A stretch of 64,000 bases of DNA from Eopsaltria australis (taxonomy: Eukaryota > Chordata > Aves > Passeriformes > Petroicidae): positions 1,488,001 through 1,552,000 of the forward strand of contig JAVTVJ010000033.1 in NCBI GenBank assembly GCA_034509425.1, in the 5' to 3' direction. Within the stretch, counting starts at the first letter, position 1. Every line of letters begins with the position of its first letter. Below, one piece after another: positions 23,049-36,100 of this stretch. A program made the position numbers and the translations under genes. The notes beneath the pieces were generated by a model. That model saw nothing but the letters and a program-made list of their open reading frames with translations, did no database searches and was not told where the DNA came from.

Positions 23049-23212
23049 AGGTTTTTTGTGGGTTTTTTTTTGTTTTGTTTTGTTGGGTTTTTTTTTGTTT
23101 GGGATGGGTTTTTTGTTTTCTTTGGGGGGTTTTTTGGTTGTTTCATTTTGTTTTGTTTTTGCTTTGTTTTGGTTTGGTTTGCTTTTTCTTTTTTTTGGGG
23201 GGGAAGTGAGTT
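23049..23212 (+). repeat. G/T-rich low-complexity tract
   Basis: This is 160 bases of almost pure T and G on the plus strand, with G runs of 3 to 7 (for example gggatggg, gggggg and the gggggggg-like run near 23197-23204) between T runs. The minus strand gives an artificial Lys/Pro/Asn/Gln frame (22985-23281), and the plus strand a Phe/Gly/Leu frame that looks like membrane helices; neither is credible. The G runs are too widely spaced for a confident G-quadruplex call. Confidence 0.9.
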
Positions 23213-24855
23213 GGCAAGTATGTTTGCTCTTTGTTTGCTTTGCTTTTTAATATTCTCTAATGGTTGATTTGCCCTGGACACCAGGCAATCTTTTACTTTT
23301 ATCCTCAGAGCCTGCTTCTCCTACATGCCCGTTTCAGGGAAGATGGGAATGGCTGGAACAGCAACTGACCAAAATTCAGATACTCTATTTTTACTCTACA
23401 TAATGTTATTTCTATATTTGGTTTTGAACCAAATCATGCAGAAACCAAATTTTTTAAATTTTGCATGAACAGAAATCCTGAAGAAGAACAAAAGGCATTT
23501 TCCCCTTCCTCCGTCTGTTCTCATCTAGTAAATGAGATTGGACCTGCACCTGCTAAACGAATATTACATTCTTGGGGGGATCAAAAGGCTGGAGAATGAG
23601 TTGGCTCAGGAGTCGGGACATCTTAGAATCTTTGGCCAAATCCAATCTGCCCAGTGGGGCTTCCAATGACCACATGCCATTGATCTCCAGCAGCTGCTAC
23701 ACTGGAATTAACATTCTTGCCAGGTCAACTGCTGCTGTTAGCCATGTGAAATTGTCACAACCATCCAGTTCAATACCTCCATGACAAAAAACCTGGAACG
23801 CCCAAGAGCCCAGACTGAGTAAAAAACTCTTAAGACTGCTAAGATCTGACCACAGAGCCAAATGTTGACCCCCATTTAGAGATGGAGCTCAGCAATTGGG
23901 ATCATAGTCTGAAAACCTTCCCACAGCAAACTGTCCTGGCACCATGGATAATTGGAGTTCATACAGGGGAAAACACATCATATCTAAAATACTATTTAGA
24001 GCCTTGGATTATCAGTCACCAACAGCAGATGAGAATTCTGTCAGATTTTCATCAGAGTCCTGAATTTGGTCTCACTGAAATTCCTTTATTTCAAGAGCTT
24101 TAGAGAGAAATGTTAGGTGCAATGAAGAGGTGTTTTCTGGTAAAGCTTAATTTTTCTGGAAAAATTTCTGAACTGATTAAATTTGTTTTTCAAGTCATAT
24201 ATTATAGCAAAAGGGTGACATTTTGCATCCGTGTATTCGTTGGCATCCATTGTTCTTCAGTTTTCATATTTCATCTCCCTTCATAGGGCATTTGATGCTC
24301 CCAAATTTGTTTTTCTCAAAACAAGCAGTTTGGGGTTTCTAAATCTTAGGAAAATACTGTGCAGAAGCTAACTGTAGTCCCTCAGGATGCTGGGATTATA
24401 ACCAAGACCTCATTGCTCAATATTATTAAAAATTAAAACAAAATTTAAAAAATTACCTGTTAAGAAATATTGAAACTGGAATTAAGGATTAAAATTACAA
24501 CATAATTATGTCACTATTTCAACCTGTTGTTGACATCTTAAGTACTCTGTATTTTTTTGTGTTTTAATCCCAGGAGAACTTTAGAAGACTCTGAAAATTT
24601 CAGAAAGAAACAAAAATGATCCAATATATGGAGTGGAGGGGAACCTCTTTAATTTGCAAAATATAGGGGAGGGAGGTGTAATAAGCATATATATAATCCT
24701 GGGTTTTATGGAAAAGATAGCAAGGTTTTAAAGGCTCATTCCCCCACCAGTATAAAACAAAGGGATAAAAAAACCCAAGGCAGTTGAAGTTGGATCCAAA
24801 ACAGATATTTGAGTCAGAACATCTAGAGGATGCTGTGAGTGCTCAAAGTTGATGT
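23213..24855. other. Unique non-coding DNA
   Basis: The part from 23560 to 24110 is slightly less AT-rich and carries two short plus-strand frames (23572-23784 and 23882-24103). I recognise no protein or repeat in it. The rest is AT-rich and featureless. Confidence 0.5.
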
Positions 24856-24859
24856 GTCA

Positions 24860-25140
24860 ACTAATGAAGCTTAGTTTCGAAAGCAAAATCTGTGGAAGGT
24901 TTTGAGAGACTGCAGAGTGGGGTGGCTGCCAGGGTGCTGTAGGCTGTAGTGGAGATTGAAACTGGTTCCAACCATCCAGCCACAAGCAGGGCAGCTGGGG
25001 GCACAAGAGCAGCACCAGATAACAGGCTCTGCCATGGGAATGGGCACAGGCCAAGACTGGGCCAGGACTAGGAACCCATGGCCAGGCACGGTAGGGATGC
25101 TGGGAGCTGGAGCTGAGGATATACCAGACTACTAAATAAA
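24860..25140 (+). mobile_element. GC-rich block, possibly a diverged LTR 5' part
   Basis: About 280 bases are clearly richer in G and C than the surroundings. The plus-strand order ggaaggttttgagag, gtggggtggctgcc and actggttccaaccat loosely parallels the 5' third of the ERVL-like bird LTRs seen elsewhere in the window. The right part (ctgggccaggactagg and onward) matches nothing I know. The two minus-strand frames (24857-25156, 24871-25089) show no family. The alternative is an unrelated GC-rich relic. Confidence 0.3.
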
Positions 25141-28012
25141 TGCAGGTCTCCTGCATGCCTTAATTTCTGAACTTAAATGTAAAAGTGATAAGATCCCACA
25201 TCATTGTGTTTCTTGAACAAATGCTGACAAGGTCAAATCCCTCCTGAAAAGAGATTAAGAGTGCGATTTGGGATTATTTTTACTACTATTTTTCATTTAA
25301 GAAACACATTTGAAAAAGCAGACCTTTGTCTGTTCTGTATGCCACCTCAGAGGAAAAAAGAATACTGTAGCCATGAAATTAATTTATTTTCATTGTGAAA
25401 AAGACAATGATATCTTGAACAAACTGAAGATTTAAAAATAAACCTCTTTATTTACTTTTAAGAACAGACACCAAAATTTTACATGAACTACATAAACAGA
25501 GCCATAGTGCCATGATAATCCAAGCACCATGAAATAAGATTTATCTCTGTGAAATCCTCCAGTACGCTGACCTAAACATTCATAATGCAAGAATAATTCT
25601 TTATTTTGTGTCTAGTCTCTATTTAGCTTAGGAAGCAAGACATGATTTAACAGATCTGTGATCACACCGTAAGAGTACATGCAGGTTTCACAAGTTAGTA
25701 CCAAGGGTTGCTACTGAAAAGACAATGTAATTTTCAGATGTAAAATCTGATAACATCAAAAGTCTTTCATAGTTCCCTTAAGAACAAACTGTTAAAACCA
25801 CTGTGAGTCTGTATATGTTACAGTTTCTGACCTTTTGTATTGTTTTTATCTGTGGACTGCATCATCTATGCAATCTTTACTTACAGTCACCCATTTTCCC
25901 ACATCTTTAGTTTTTAAAAACATGCTTTTCATTAATACTTTCAATAAAAGCTCCCAGATAATCTGTCTCAGGGGTTCACTTTTATTTTATGAATGGTGAA
26001 CAAAATCATCATATAGGTCATAAACAATGATGTTTTTTATTTTGAAGAAATATGGGATTTTAATTACATTGTAGAGAAGAAACTTAATATTTCCTGTCAT
26101 TTGCTCCAGATATTTAATTCTATTGTTCTTCTGAAAGGTTGTATCTAGAAGGTCACGTCTGCAAGGACACCTGTGACCCCTCTTGGCATACAAGTTTCTG
26201 CAAGATGGAAGCAGGAAGAGTGAAAAACACTTCCCTGAGTATCCAAAATAGATTTTTAAAACTTATCCCAACAGCTGAGCTCCCCAAGGCATCAGTGTTA
26301 TGTATACATATGCACAAAAGATTTAGCATTTAAAAATATCAGGAAGCATTTCCAAATCAGTCCCAAATGACTCTTACAGCTTCTTTCCTTTGTTCATGGC
26401 TGTTTTTTTGGATTCTATGGTTTGGAGTTGGGAGGGTTGCCTTTAATTATTAATATTTTTACTTTTTATAATTCATCAGAACGAAAAGAAAGATTATTTC
26501 TCTGAATGCCAGTAGCCCTGGGAACTTTCTCTGACGAAAGAAACTCTATTTGATGCATATCTCATCTGTACAGCCCCCTTGTTTGTGAATACTGATACTA
26601 ATGACATTCCTTAACTCTGAAGCTTATTGAGGAAAAAAAACAGCAGGGGGAAATCTTTAGGGAACACAGATATTTAACTACTTCATTTTTCTTAAATAAG
26701 TTTCAAAACAAATACCAAACAAAATAAAGAAACTTTTTGCCAAAAAAAAAAAAAAATTTAAAAGTAGTTAAAATGGGAGCCTGGAAAGAACACTGCCTTT
26801 TCTTTAGTCTTTGAAAGATGTACTTTAAATTCCTCAACCCAACCTTTTCTCTGTGAGCCTTGCTGCTGGTCAGGCTGTATCTTTTCTCACATACCATAAG
26901 CATTCAATTCCCTGCAATGCAATTAAAATCCCATCTTTCTTCAAACTGATTAAATCTTGCAACATCTGTGAGGGAAGAAAAGAAGGTATAAACACTCTCT
27001 TTTTCTTTACACAGATGGGAGGCACAGACCAACAGAATGCAAAATACTCAAGTGGTTGCTAAATGTTAAGTCCTATTCAAATAAGAAATGTGGGTTTGTG
27101 TTTTGCTGCTCTGAGTTCTAAGGGATTAGATTAAGATCACTGATCAAGTCACTGTTAAAATACAGAAAAAAAATACCAGCTTTTGGACTTCTAAGACCAA
27201 AGGGGAACATTCTACATAAATTTAAAAAGGTACAAGATGAGTGAGATGAGCTGCAATGAAAGTGGCCAGATATTTTCTGGGTGAGAGAAAAGGAGTTTCT
27301 CATCACTTATGAAAAAGGTTTTCATAATCATTGAGCTGCAAAATAAGAAGGCCAGATTTATGTTTCAAGCAAAATTAAAGATCACTTATGAAAGAACATA
27401 TGGAAATAGATTTAAAAACACTTTTTCCCCTTTTCGGTAGTATGAATCACAGACCTAAAATCGTGTTAATTCCAGCAGTCACTACAAGATACTCAGATGC
27501 TTTTTCATAAAGGTTTTATATAAAATAAAAAAAGCCCCTGTATTTTTGTGGGCGTGCCTTCTTGAAAATGATGGAAATCAGTTAAAAATCACCTGTGTTT
27601 TGCCACAGAGATAAGAAAGTTTCACATCATCTGCTTTCCAAGTTCCACACAAATGAGGCTTTGCTCTCCTAGATGAAAGATTCTGTCTAAGAGAGTCTTG
27701 TTACATACTGTTTAGACTCCAAACTTGCCTGGGAAAACAGAGTCTTAAAAGTCTTGGTGTTTTTTTTGTTCGTTTCTAAAATGGTTATGTATTTTTTTCT
27801 TTTTTTTGCCCATGCTAAAAAAGTAGTAGTGGAAAACAGAACAAAAACACTCACTATCTCTTGCAGATTGAAATGTATCTTGAACTTAATAAGTAATTAC
27901 TGTGACAGGACTTTATATTTTTCAGCCTGTGAAATTCTTTAAGCTTTTCTTGTTAAGAAAAAGGAAACAACTTGTCTCCGTGGAACTTACAAAAAGGATG
28001 TCCTATAAATGT
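25141..28012. other. AT-rich non-coding DNA, nothing recognised
   Basis: No gene, RNA or transposon family was recognised. A poly-A run lies at about 26743-26757. The open frames are 60-70 codons and domain-free. Confidence 0.55.
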
Positions 28013-28013
28013 G

Positions 28014-28070
28014 GGTTTTTTTTTTGTTTGTTTGTTTTGGGTTTTTTTTTGGTTTTTTTTTTTTTTTTTT
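28014..28070 (+). repeat. T/G-rich low-complexity tract
   Basis: T runs up to about 18 bases are broken by single or paired G and short (GTTT) units on the plus strand. The composition matches the tract at 17.6 kb. Confidence 0.85.
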
Positions 28071-29960
28071 ACCCTGAATTACGTGTGCTTATTCATTGAT
28101 ACACATCTCATATTGTTCTTTGGATTAAGAAAACGTACTGGGCTCTTGTAATGCCTATAGACCTTGGTAATGAATTCCTTGGTGCTTTTTTGAGATCCAT
28201 GTTCCTGATGTCATTGAAATATGCAGGAGACAATTGCTGCTGTCTACAAAAGTTGTAAATGCATACATTTTAGTAACATTCTTTCCTAACAGGGAATTGC
28301 TGTGGTGACACACCTCCATGTCTGTAGAATAGCAAAAATTATATTATTTGATGTAAGGCATTGTGAATAATCTTTCTACCTTTATCTGTGTTTCAGGTAG
28401 AAGCATCTGGAGCAATAACTTCATCACATTAGTTACAGGAGCAAAGTTTTCTTTCATCCAGCTGTCTTAATTTCAGGGTAAAGATAAAAGTTTCCCATTA
28501 AACTACATTTTTTGCTCTCAGTTTGGTCTTGATGCAAACTATATGTCAGACTTTTCTTTGAGATTACATGCTTTTAGATTTTCTTCACATATCTCTGTGT
28601 CCAGAGGCTAAAAATCTCTGCTTTTTGGTGCATATGGTTATTCATTGTGACAACAAAACGAAACACATAGAGCTGATTTAAGTAACAATATTGTAGTTTT
28701 AATTTAACTCTAGATAAAACAGAAGAGATCCAGTATCTGTATCTGTATCACAGAAGAACTGTCTTCTGCGAAGTGCATATGTTTCACTTGAAAATTATCT
28801 AGGATTCTGTTGCAAGATATTTTTCCACGTAAGTGATGGTTTCATTTGCCAGAAGGATGTAGAGCAAAAGAGGAGTTGGTATGTGTGTAAATGAAATTCA
28901 CTTACACTCACAGAAAAACAACATGTTACTTTAATGTGATCAGGGTAATTTTTTTCTTAAGCAGTGTCAATATTAGAGGAAGAAACTGTTAGAGGAACAG
29001 TTTTTCTGTGAGTGTTCCTCTCCATACAGGATTATAAGACCCACTTTTCTTCCTATTTAGTTTGATAAAACAGACTTCTGATCAATTTTTCAATGCTAAA
29101 TAAATTTTGCATGAGACATTAGGCTACTTTTAACATCTTTTGCTAATATAAAAAGATTGCAATCACACAATAGTCAGAATTATGTACTAGCCATATCTAG
29201 TCTCTTGACTTTACTGCAGAGATGTTATTTAAACTTCCTTTTGAAGAGGAAAAAAACAGCTCCTTCTAAAATAAAACCTGGAAGTGATTCTGGGAATAGC
29301 TTGTTTGACTGATGGCTTCCAAAAGGCTTAAGGGTTAAGACAACCATAGGCCTGTTGCCATGTGCTCTACACAACACTTTGATCCACAAATCCCTGAATG
29401 CACCATGATGCCAGGGCATGCAACACACTTTGGGCTGTAAGAATTCAGTTCTGACAGGCTGCAACAAAGCCTTCACACCATCAGTTATATTTTCAACAGG
29501 AAAAAACCTCATGCCCATGAAAACAGGAAATATGTCGTTTGTTCAAAGGATTGCCACGTAGGAATGAAAGCCAAGCCTGTGCCAAGTTCTGCTTGCTGTG
29601 GATGCAGCTAGTTTGCTCTAGACCAGCCTTGAATAACATGGGTATGAATTACCCTCTAAAAGTGATCTGGAGAGAAAAGGTAGCTGCATGGTATAAATAT
29701 GGTAACCAACCAAAGTATGCAGCCAGAGCACAGGTATCAACACAGTTGTAGGGAAGTCCCCTGGGGACCAAATCACAATCCATTCATGTGCCTATGATAA
29801 TGATGTAAAAAGACTTATTGGCAAGTTTTTTGCTGATGACAGTCTTTGGTGGGATAATAAATGATAAAAAGGAGAGGTTACTTCTGTGCATTAATCATAA
29901 TCTGTATGGATATCAGAGTGGGGATCATGCATCAAGCCTGCCTGTAGTCTAGTGTGGTTA
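28071..29960. other. Non-coding DNA, nothing recognised
   Basis: The minus-strand frame 29225-29518 (97 codons) has no recognisable family, and no splice or promoter context is evident. The rest is AT-rich unique sequence. Confidence 0.5.
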
Positions 29961-29965
29961 ATCTC
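29961..29965. repeat. Target-site duplication ATCTC (left copy)
   Basis: ATCTC directly precedes the LTR edge TGTTGTGGC and is repeated exactly at 30250-30254 after the edge CCAGCACA. Confidence 0.8.
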
Positions 29966-30249
29966 TGTTGTGGCTTAACCCCAGCTGGCAACTAAACACC
30001 ACTTGCTCGCTCACTCCTGGTTGGACGTGGGACAGAACTGGAAGGGCAAAAGTGAGAAAGTTCCAGGACGTCCAGCCTCACTGGAGGGGTGGGGTGAGAG
30101 GCAGAGAAGGCCTTGTCACTGCATAAGCACTGCTTTGCAACAAAGGAAGCATTTCTGCATTACTAACACAGTTTTCAGCACAAATCCAGAACAGCCCCAT
30201 TTCAGCTACTGTTAAGAAAATTAACTCTGTCCCAGCCAACACCAGCACA
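29966..30249 (-). mobile_element. Internally deleted solo LTR, TGTGCTGG-type bird ERV
   Basis: Both termini are intact: the plus-strand left edge TGTTGTGGCTTAACCCCAG and right edge CAGCCAACACCAGCACA. Within 284 bases are the family's 3' end (ctcgctcactcctgg), then a jump to its 5' part (agaaggccttgtcact, cacagttttcagcaca, aaattaactctgtccc). The middle (promoter and poly-A region) is missing, since family members are usually clearly longer. Perfect ATCTC duplications flank it, so the deletion occurred within the LTR. Frame plus 30003-30215 is a by-product. Confidence 0.88.
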
Positions 30250-30254
30250 ATCTC
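30250..30254. repeat. Target-site duplication ATCTC (right copy)
   Basis: This is an exact copy of 29961-29965. If the LTR's terminal A is counted, the duplication can be read as six bases (AATCTC), so class II versus III cannot be settled from this alone. Confidence 0.8.
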
Positions 30255-32832
30255 CTCCTCTGAGATTAATTAGTTTCCTGCTCTGAACCATTCTCTAGAG
30301 GGTACTATCATCCTAGCTTCCTCTACCGACTCTAAGGGACTCTAGGGAAATTAGCCTTTATAGACAAAAATTAGCCTTTGGAAATACACTCCTCTTCCCT
30401 GGTCTGACAAATATCTACATATCTAGGATGTGAATAATGCATATGCTTGTAGAGTGTCTTGCAAAATACCACTTGGGAGAAAAAGGACTCTGTTGACTGC
30501 CGTTGCACACAAAATGTGTCTGTTTTGAAATAAGTGAGAAGCATAGGTACTCTTTAGTCTAAGGCATAACTATGAAATCCTCTAAAACAGGAAATCAGCA
30601 GGATGAATAAGAGTCAAGGAAAACTGTATCCCCCCCACCCCCCAACAAAAAACAAACAAAAAAACCAAAAAGAAAACAAACCAAAAAACCCAATGTTTTT
30701 CTGTTTGTGAGGTCCTAAATTTGAACATATAATTGGTGTTGCTTCAGGTTTTCTTTCCTGTCAAATAAGAAACATATGTAATTTAATACTACATATTCAC
30801 AACCAGTGTGAAATTTTTCACTGTAAAGCCTCTTTTTTAGAGACCTTGTCTTTTTAATAGAATGAATAAGCATTGTTTTTCCAGAAGAAGCAAGAGCCAT
30901 CATGTTTTGGATCTGTGGTTAATAGATACAGTGTTCCAAGGTTATCACATAGAACAAACAAGAGAGTTTTTTTCTTTTAGGTGGAGCATCCAAAAACCGT
31001 TTCAGAATTCACTTTTTACCTAACAGGTCTAAGATTATTAAACTGTGAATGCTTTAGAAACAAGCCAGTGCAGATTCCAAGATACTTTCCTACCTAAGAC
31101 TGATTCTTTGTACTTGGAGTGTGAAGGGTGTTCTACCACTAATTTTAAAACCTTTGACAATAGGGAATTAAGGAGCAAAAATTGCTAAATAGTGGTATCA
31201 ATGTTAAAATATGAGGAAGTGAAGCCCTTTTTACTCACTGATATGTTTGTATAAATTGTAGATTTCCTAAACTAAACAGGTAGGCCCTGAATCACAAAAA
31301 AAAAAAAAAAAAAAATAAATATGTGGTCCTTTAGCACACAGACTAACATAACATGTCACTTGCACATGAAGCCTTTTTTTTTAAATTCATTCCTCCAAGG
31401 TATCTCCCTTGAAATCATATATGTCTGGAGTTTTTCAGATGTGGACACCACTAATTTATCTGCTTCACATATGCGGAGCTTTCCCAAGATAAATAAGAAA
31501 AGGACAACATACAGGAAAACACGAATTCTTTTTTTTTTATTATTTTATTGCTTACAAAAAGAATTATGTAAATATCCTTATTTTATTTCAAGATAAAATT
31601 TCTAAGTATATATGAAATATTTAGTAAAAATGGGACATACTTTGTCCTCCTTTAATAGAAATGACACACATTAATTTATTTACTAGGAGGAGTACATTTG
31701 TGCTCTACATCATAATACAATCCAGACATATGGATTGTGCTTTGTGATCTCCAAGCGTCTGTTTCTTCACAAACTGTCCTCTCCAGATTACACAGGCATT
31801 TCTGAAAAGTTTAAAAAAATAACAGATTCCATCTACTTATCATTCTGAACATAAGTAATAATGTAGTTTTATATTATTTAAACATAATACCCAAAATAGA
31901 AGAGCATGTCTGCAGATGGATAACAATAATTATAAAAGCAGAGAAAGACTGTTAGAGTAATAAGTATGTTTTGGTTTTATGATCATCTTGTCTAGATTCT
32001 AAATTACCTAAATGTGGATTCTTTGATGCACAGTAAGCCTTAAAGCTAAATATGAATTTAAATGCATAAGCCTGGGGTTTTGACTTTTGAAATGCTGATC
32101 CTAGATACCTGAATAAAACTTTCTGATAAGATGTTATAAGGTATTGACTGAAAGTTTCAAATATTATCGTCTAGTATTTTTCAAACATGTTAATAATTGT
32201 CTTTTCTCTCAATAGATTTTCTCCCATTGAATCAGGGTACATAATTTAGAGACTCAATATTGCCGATTTGATACCTGTGCTAAATTGGTCTAATTATGCA
32301 GCCCTTGATTTCACCAGCATACAAAAATGCAGAGCAAGCAAACAGCATCAGATTCTCTCTGCTAATCTTCACCCTACAACTGGAGGTTTCACATGGTTCT
32401 AGACAATATAGTCAGAAGAGGTGACAGATAATGCCTTTTATGGAAGCCTCATGGCTTTCTCCTATAACTTTCATGTTCCCTTTACAATCCTGACATAGGA
32501 AAGTTCTTGTTATTCTTGAAAATCAGGTATCCTTACAGGCATCTAACATAAAACTTCACTTTTTACAGGTCAAATTATAACATTTTAGTAGCTTATATTC
32601 CAGTGAACTTAATTAGAAGTAGAACAAGAAAAGTTCAGCTGGTGTAATGATGCTTTTTTAATGTTAGAAGAGATTATATCAGGAGCTGCGCACTTACTTT
32701 ACTATATAAAAAGACAAGTAAATGCAAATTCAACTCACTTTTCTGGTGGTTGTAAGTTTTGTATTGCTATGGAGATTAATTCCTGTCTATCTGAATGTCT
32801 AGTCCTGCAAAAAGTTAAGTTATTCTCTTTAA
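30255..32832. other. AT-rich non-coding DNA with A/C-rich tract and A20 run
   Basis: An A/C-rich low-complexity tract lies at about 30631-30692, with C runs followed by (CAAA)n-like sequence. A pure A20 run is at 31296-31315. No gene, RNA or transposon was recognised. Confidence 0.55.
30631..30692 (-). repeat. A/C-rich (minus-strand T/G) low-complexity tract
   Basis: Two C runs are followed by repeated aaac/aaaacc units. This is the opposite-strand counterpart of the T/G tracts at 17.6, 23.05 and 28.0 kb. Confidence 0.85.
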
Positions 32833-33100
32833 ATCATAGAATCATAGAATCAAAGAATGTTCTTAGTTGTAAGGGACTGACAAAGATCACAGAGTCCAGA
32901 TCCTGGAATCTGCACACGACACCCTGAGTCACACCATGTGCCTGAGAGCATTGTCCAAACTCTTGAGCTCTGTCAGGCTCAGTGCTGTGACTACTTCCCT
33001 GGGGAGACTGTTCCAGTGCCCAGCCACCCTCTGGGTGAAAAACATTTCCCTGGTATCCAACCCAAACCTCCCCTGACTCAGTTTCAGGCCATTTAGTAAG
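32833..33100 (-). mobile_element. 5'-truncated CR1 LINE tail, minus strand
   Basis: The left edge 'atcatagaatcatagaat' is the CR1 3' terminal octamer repeat in reverse complement. It is followed by 'agggactgacaaagatcaca', 'gagcattgtccaaactctt', 'gtcaggctcagtgctgtga', 'tggggagactgttccag' and 'tgaaaaacatttccct', all CR1 3'-UTR/ORF2-end blocks. The copy is relatively well preserved compared with the one at 20.8 kb, which suggests a younger insertion. Confidence 0.92.
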
Positions 33101-36100
33101 GATCAGGGATATTAATCAGCTCACATGTTCCTGTAAACCACGTCTGTCTCATTTTTTTGTTCCTTTGCTACCTTCTGTATCAGTCAAATAAAGAAAAATT
33201 TAATTCTGAAGAGGAAAACCAAAATCTATGAAACAGAAAACAAAATGGCTACCAACTATAATTTTCAGTATACAAAACAGATTCATGTAACTTGCAATCA
33301 ATGTAGGGCCGGGGCTTAATGAACCATAAAAAAATAATTCACATCCAACAAAAATCACCTCTGTACAACTGTGCCTTCGATTTCATAAAACAAGCCAGAG
33401 ACACAGCATGAGGTTAAACATATCTAAATATCAGCAAATTACACACGTAATTAAACACAGATTTGACTTCAATTACTCCTATTTTTTAAGATGAACAATA
33501 CTCAAGAGAAAGTAATATTCATAAACAGGAAAATAGGAAAAAATAAACCCCACAATCAAAAGAGCAGGTTTTCTAAGTTCAAGACCTTCCCCTTCAGGTA
33601 CAAACATGTAGGAAATTTTGAGCTAGGCTGTATCATTCAATCTTTTTGTGGCATTGTCTATTTAAAGAGCCTCATGCTCATAACACAATCTAAGAGAACC
33701 ATACAAGGGACAGTCTCCAACATATAGTGGTATAGCTCTCTACAAACATCCTATACTTCAAATGGTTACAGTGTATTCTCGATTTACTAAAACATGTTCA
33801 GATTACTATGAAAAAGCTGAGGAAAAAGGAATTTATCAGTCTTTAGGAGCTGACTGAGTTGCCTTAAGGTTAGGTTTCAATTTGTGCAAAAATCGAAAAG
33901 GACTGGAATAAGGATGCTCTGCGTTTTTGGAGAATATTGAGCCACTATTACCCAAAATTCCCCTTACTCTCTATGCACACAGTCATAGTGTATTTCTACT
34001 TTGCAATGTGCTTTACTGTCAGTGTTTTTATACTGACGTACACAGCTGCTTTGAAATAGAAGCTCCTATATTGGTCCTTGCATAGAGAAAGAGATTAACT
34101 TCTTTCAGGTCTCAGATTTCAAGACTTTTACTATTCATATGTGTATACTGATATCATCTGAATTTTCTTCCCTTTCTACTTTTCTGTATACATTTTCTGT
34201 ATATAGCTGTCTGTTTTGGCTGTCTTTTCAAGATTATGAAGCTATATTATCCCCTTAAGAAGCCTGATTATGACAGCATAATTAAAACTAAAGACTTCAT
34301 TGCAAATGCAATGGGTTTGATTTTAATGGGACTACTTACAGAGTAGAACCACTTCCTAAGTTGTGTGGTGTGTTACACCACACATTGCTGGACTCAAGTT
34401 GATAAAGCTATGCAGGAAGTAAAGGACAACTTTTGAATCAAGGTAATAAAATTTTTGATTGTCATTAAGGAAACCTGGTGTCTGACAAATACACTTACTC
34501 TGTCAAAGTGCTGGCGAAGAGAGGCTCAAAAAGGCTCAAAGGAAGGCTTTGAAGTGCAGTATTTTGCTAGCCACATGTGTTAACTTATTTTTGAAATCCC
34601 TGATTTGGTTTTTATGCTGAAGTAAGTATTATCTGCACCATCTGGCAGGACAAAGATGATGCTTGGACTGTAACTTCCAGAATTTGTCATTGCGGCAAAC
34701 AATTTAAGAAAACACATAAGACATATACACAGAACAGTGGTGGAAGCTTTCTGCTCTGTAATTACTTCACAGTTTCTGCAAAAGTCTTAACCTTCCAGAG
34801 GCTGTTTCCTCTTCCATGAATATTGCTGGCACAGCAGAAAACAGCTGGGATTTTCTGTAAATATAAAACTCAGACAATTAACTCATGTACAACACACACG
34901 TCATCATATTCATTTGCCATTTTCATGGTAGTTTGTCCTTTCTACATTTTATTATTCATTTATGATAGCCATTATATGCCTTTCAGAGTCTATCTGGCTC
35001 TCTTGAGGAATATTTATGACCATTATAGGGCTCTTATGAGAAGACCCAACGACAGTTATTGCAGAAACTCTGTGAAATGCTACATTAGTGCAGAGATATG
35101 CTGGTAGTAAAATACCTGAACTTGTTTCAAAGTATCCCTTGATGGAAATTAGAAGACAGGCTTCTACTGGTGAGGATTTTTATCTCCTCTAACCCTATCA
35201 CCTCAGACAACTGAGTAGTTCTGATTGGAAGTTTAGTATTCAGTGATTGCACCTGGTGCATGAAAGAAAGAGGCTCTTGGAAAAGCTTCCAGTGGCAAGA
35301 AAGAAAACACTGTTTTTATAGTTATTGGCTGCAGCAATAATAGAGAAAAAATTTAAATGGAAAGACTTTAGATTAAAATAGAAGACCTAAAGGTGCCTCT
35401 TCTGATACTCAGAGACCTCTCTCTTTACCCTCTACCCCTTTACTTCCTTCTATTTTTAAGAAGGAAGGGTAGTGTCCTGATATGAATCTGAATACTGCAG
35501 TTCTGGACCACCTTCTGGGAGGGAAAGAATCTGGAAGGAAGAGAAACAAATTGGGGAGAAGGAAGGACATTGCTTTCACTCGCTTTGTTTGTTTGTTCAT
35601 TTGTTTGTATTATTAATCAGTGTCTAATTTCATTCCTGTATCAATAAATGACTGTGAAGAAAACTTCTGAATCATGTTTGTTCTACTATGTCCATTAAAA
35701 ATCTTTACTATTTTTCTAACTTTTGCCCCCTCTGTATAACATAAAAACAGTCATTTTAGTTTAAAGTGAGGAGATTTTCTGGCATGTTAGTGGTTGTTGT
35801 AGGAGCAAATATCCTCTAGTGCCAGGGAATGAATTTGAAGAACATCTTGGATGGAAAATGACAAAAAGTAATTTACTAGGATAGAAAAAATTAAAGAAAG
35901 AAAAAGAGAAGTTAAAAAAAGTGAGAAAAGCAAAAGAAATGCAAAAGCAAAGGCTTCATAACATGTGGATACAATATAAATACAAAAAATTCCAGTTTGG
36001 GTGCAAATATAAATTTCATCTTATATAGAACATAAATTCCTGTAATGAGTTTGTGTCCTGTGGATGCAAGAAATAGGTTCTATTATGCAAGCTCATTATC

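Noticed and set aside
22985..23281. Minus-strand Lys/Pro/Asn/Gln-rich frame and plus-strand Phe/Gly/Leu-rich 'membrane' frames
   Set aside because: They are produced by the G/T-rich low-complexity tract at 23049-23212; both strands are open in several frames.
34823..35107. 94-codon plus frame with a hydrophobic centre that could pass for a membrane protein
   Set aside because: No family, no start or splice context, and T-rich DNA gives hydrophobic frames by chance.
35636..35660. AATAAA-type motif resembling a gene's poly-A signal (caataaatgactgtg)
   Set aside because: AATAAA is expected often in AT-rich DNA, and no coding exon or downstream GU-rich pattern supports a 3' end.
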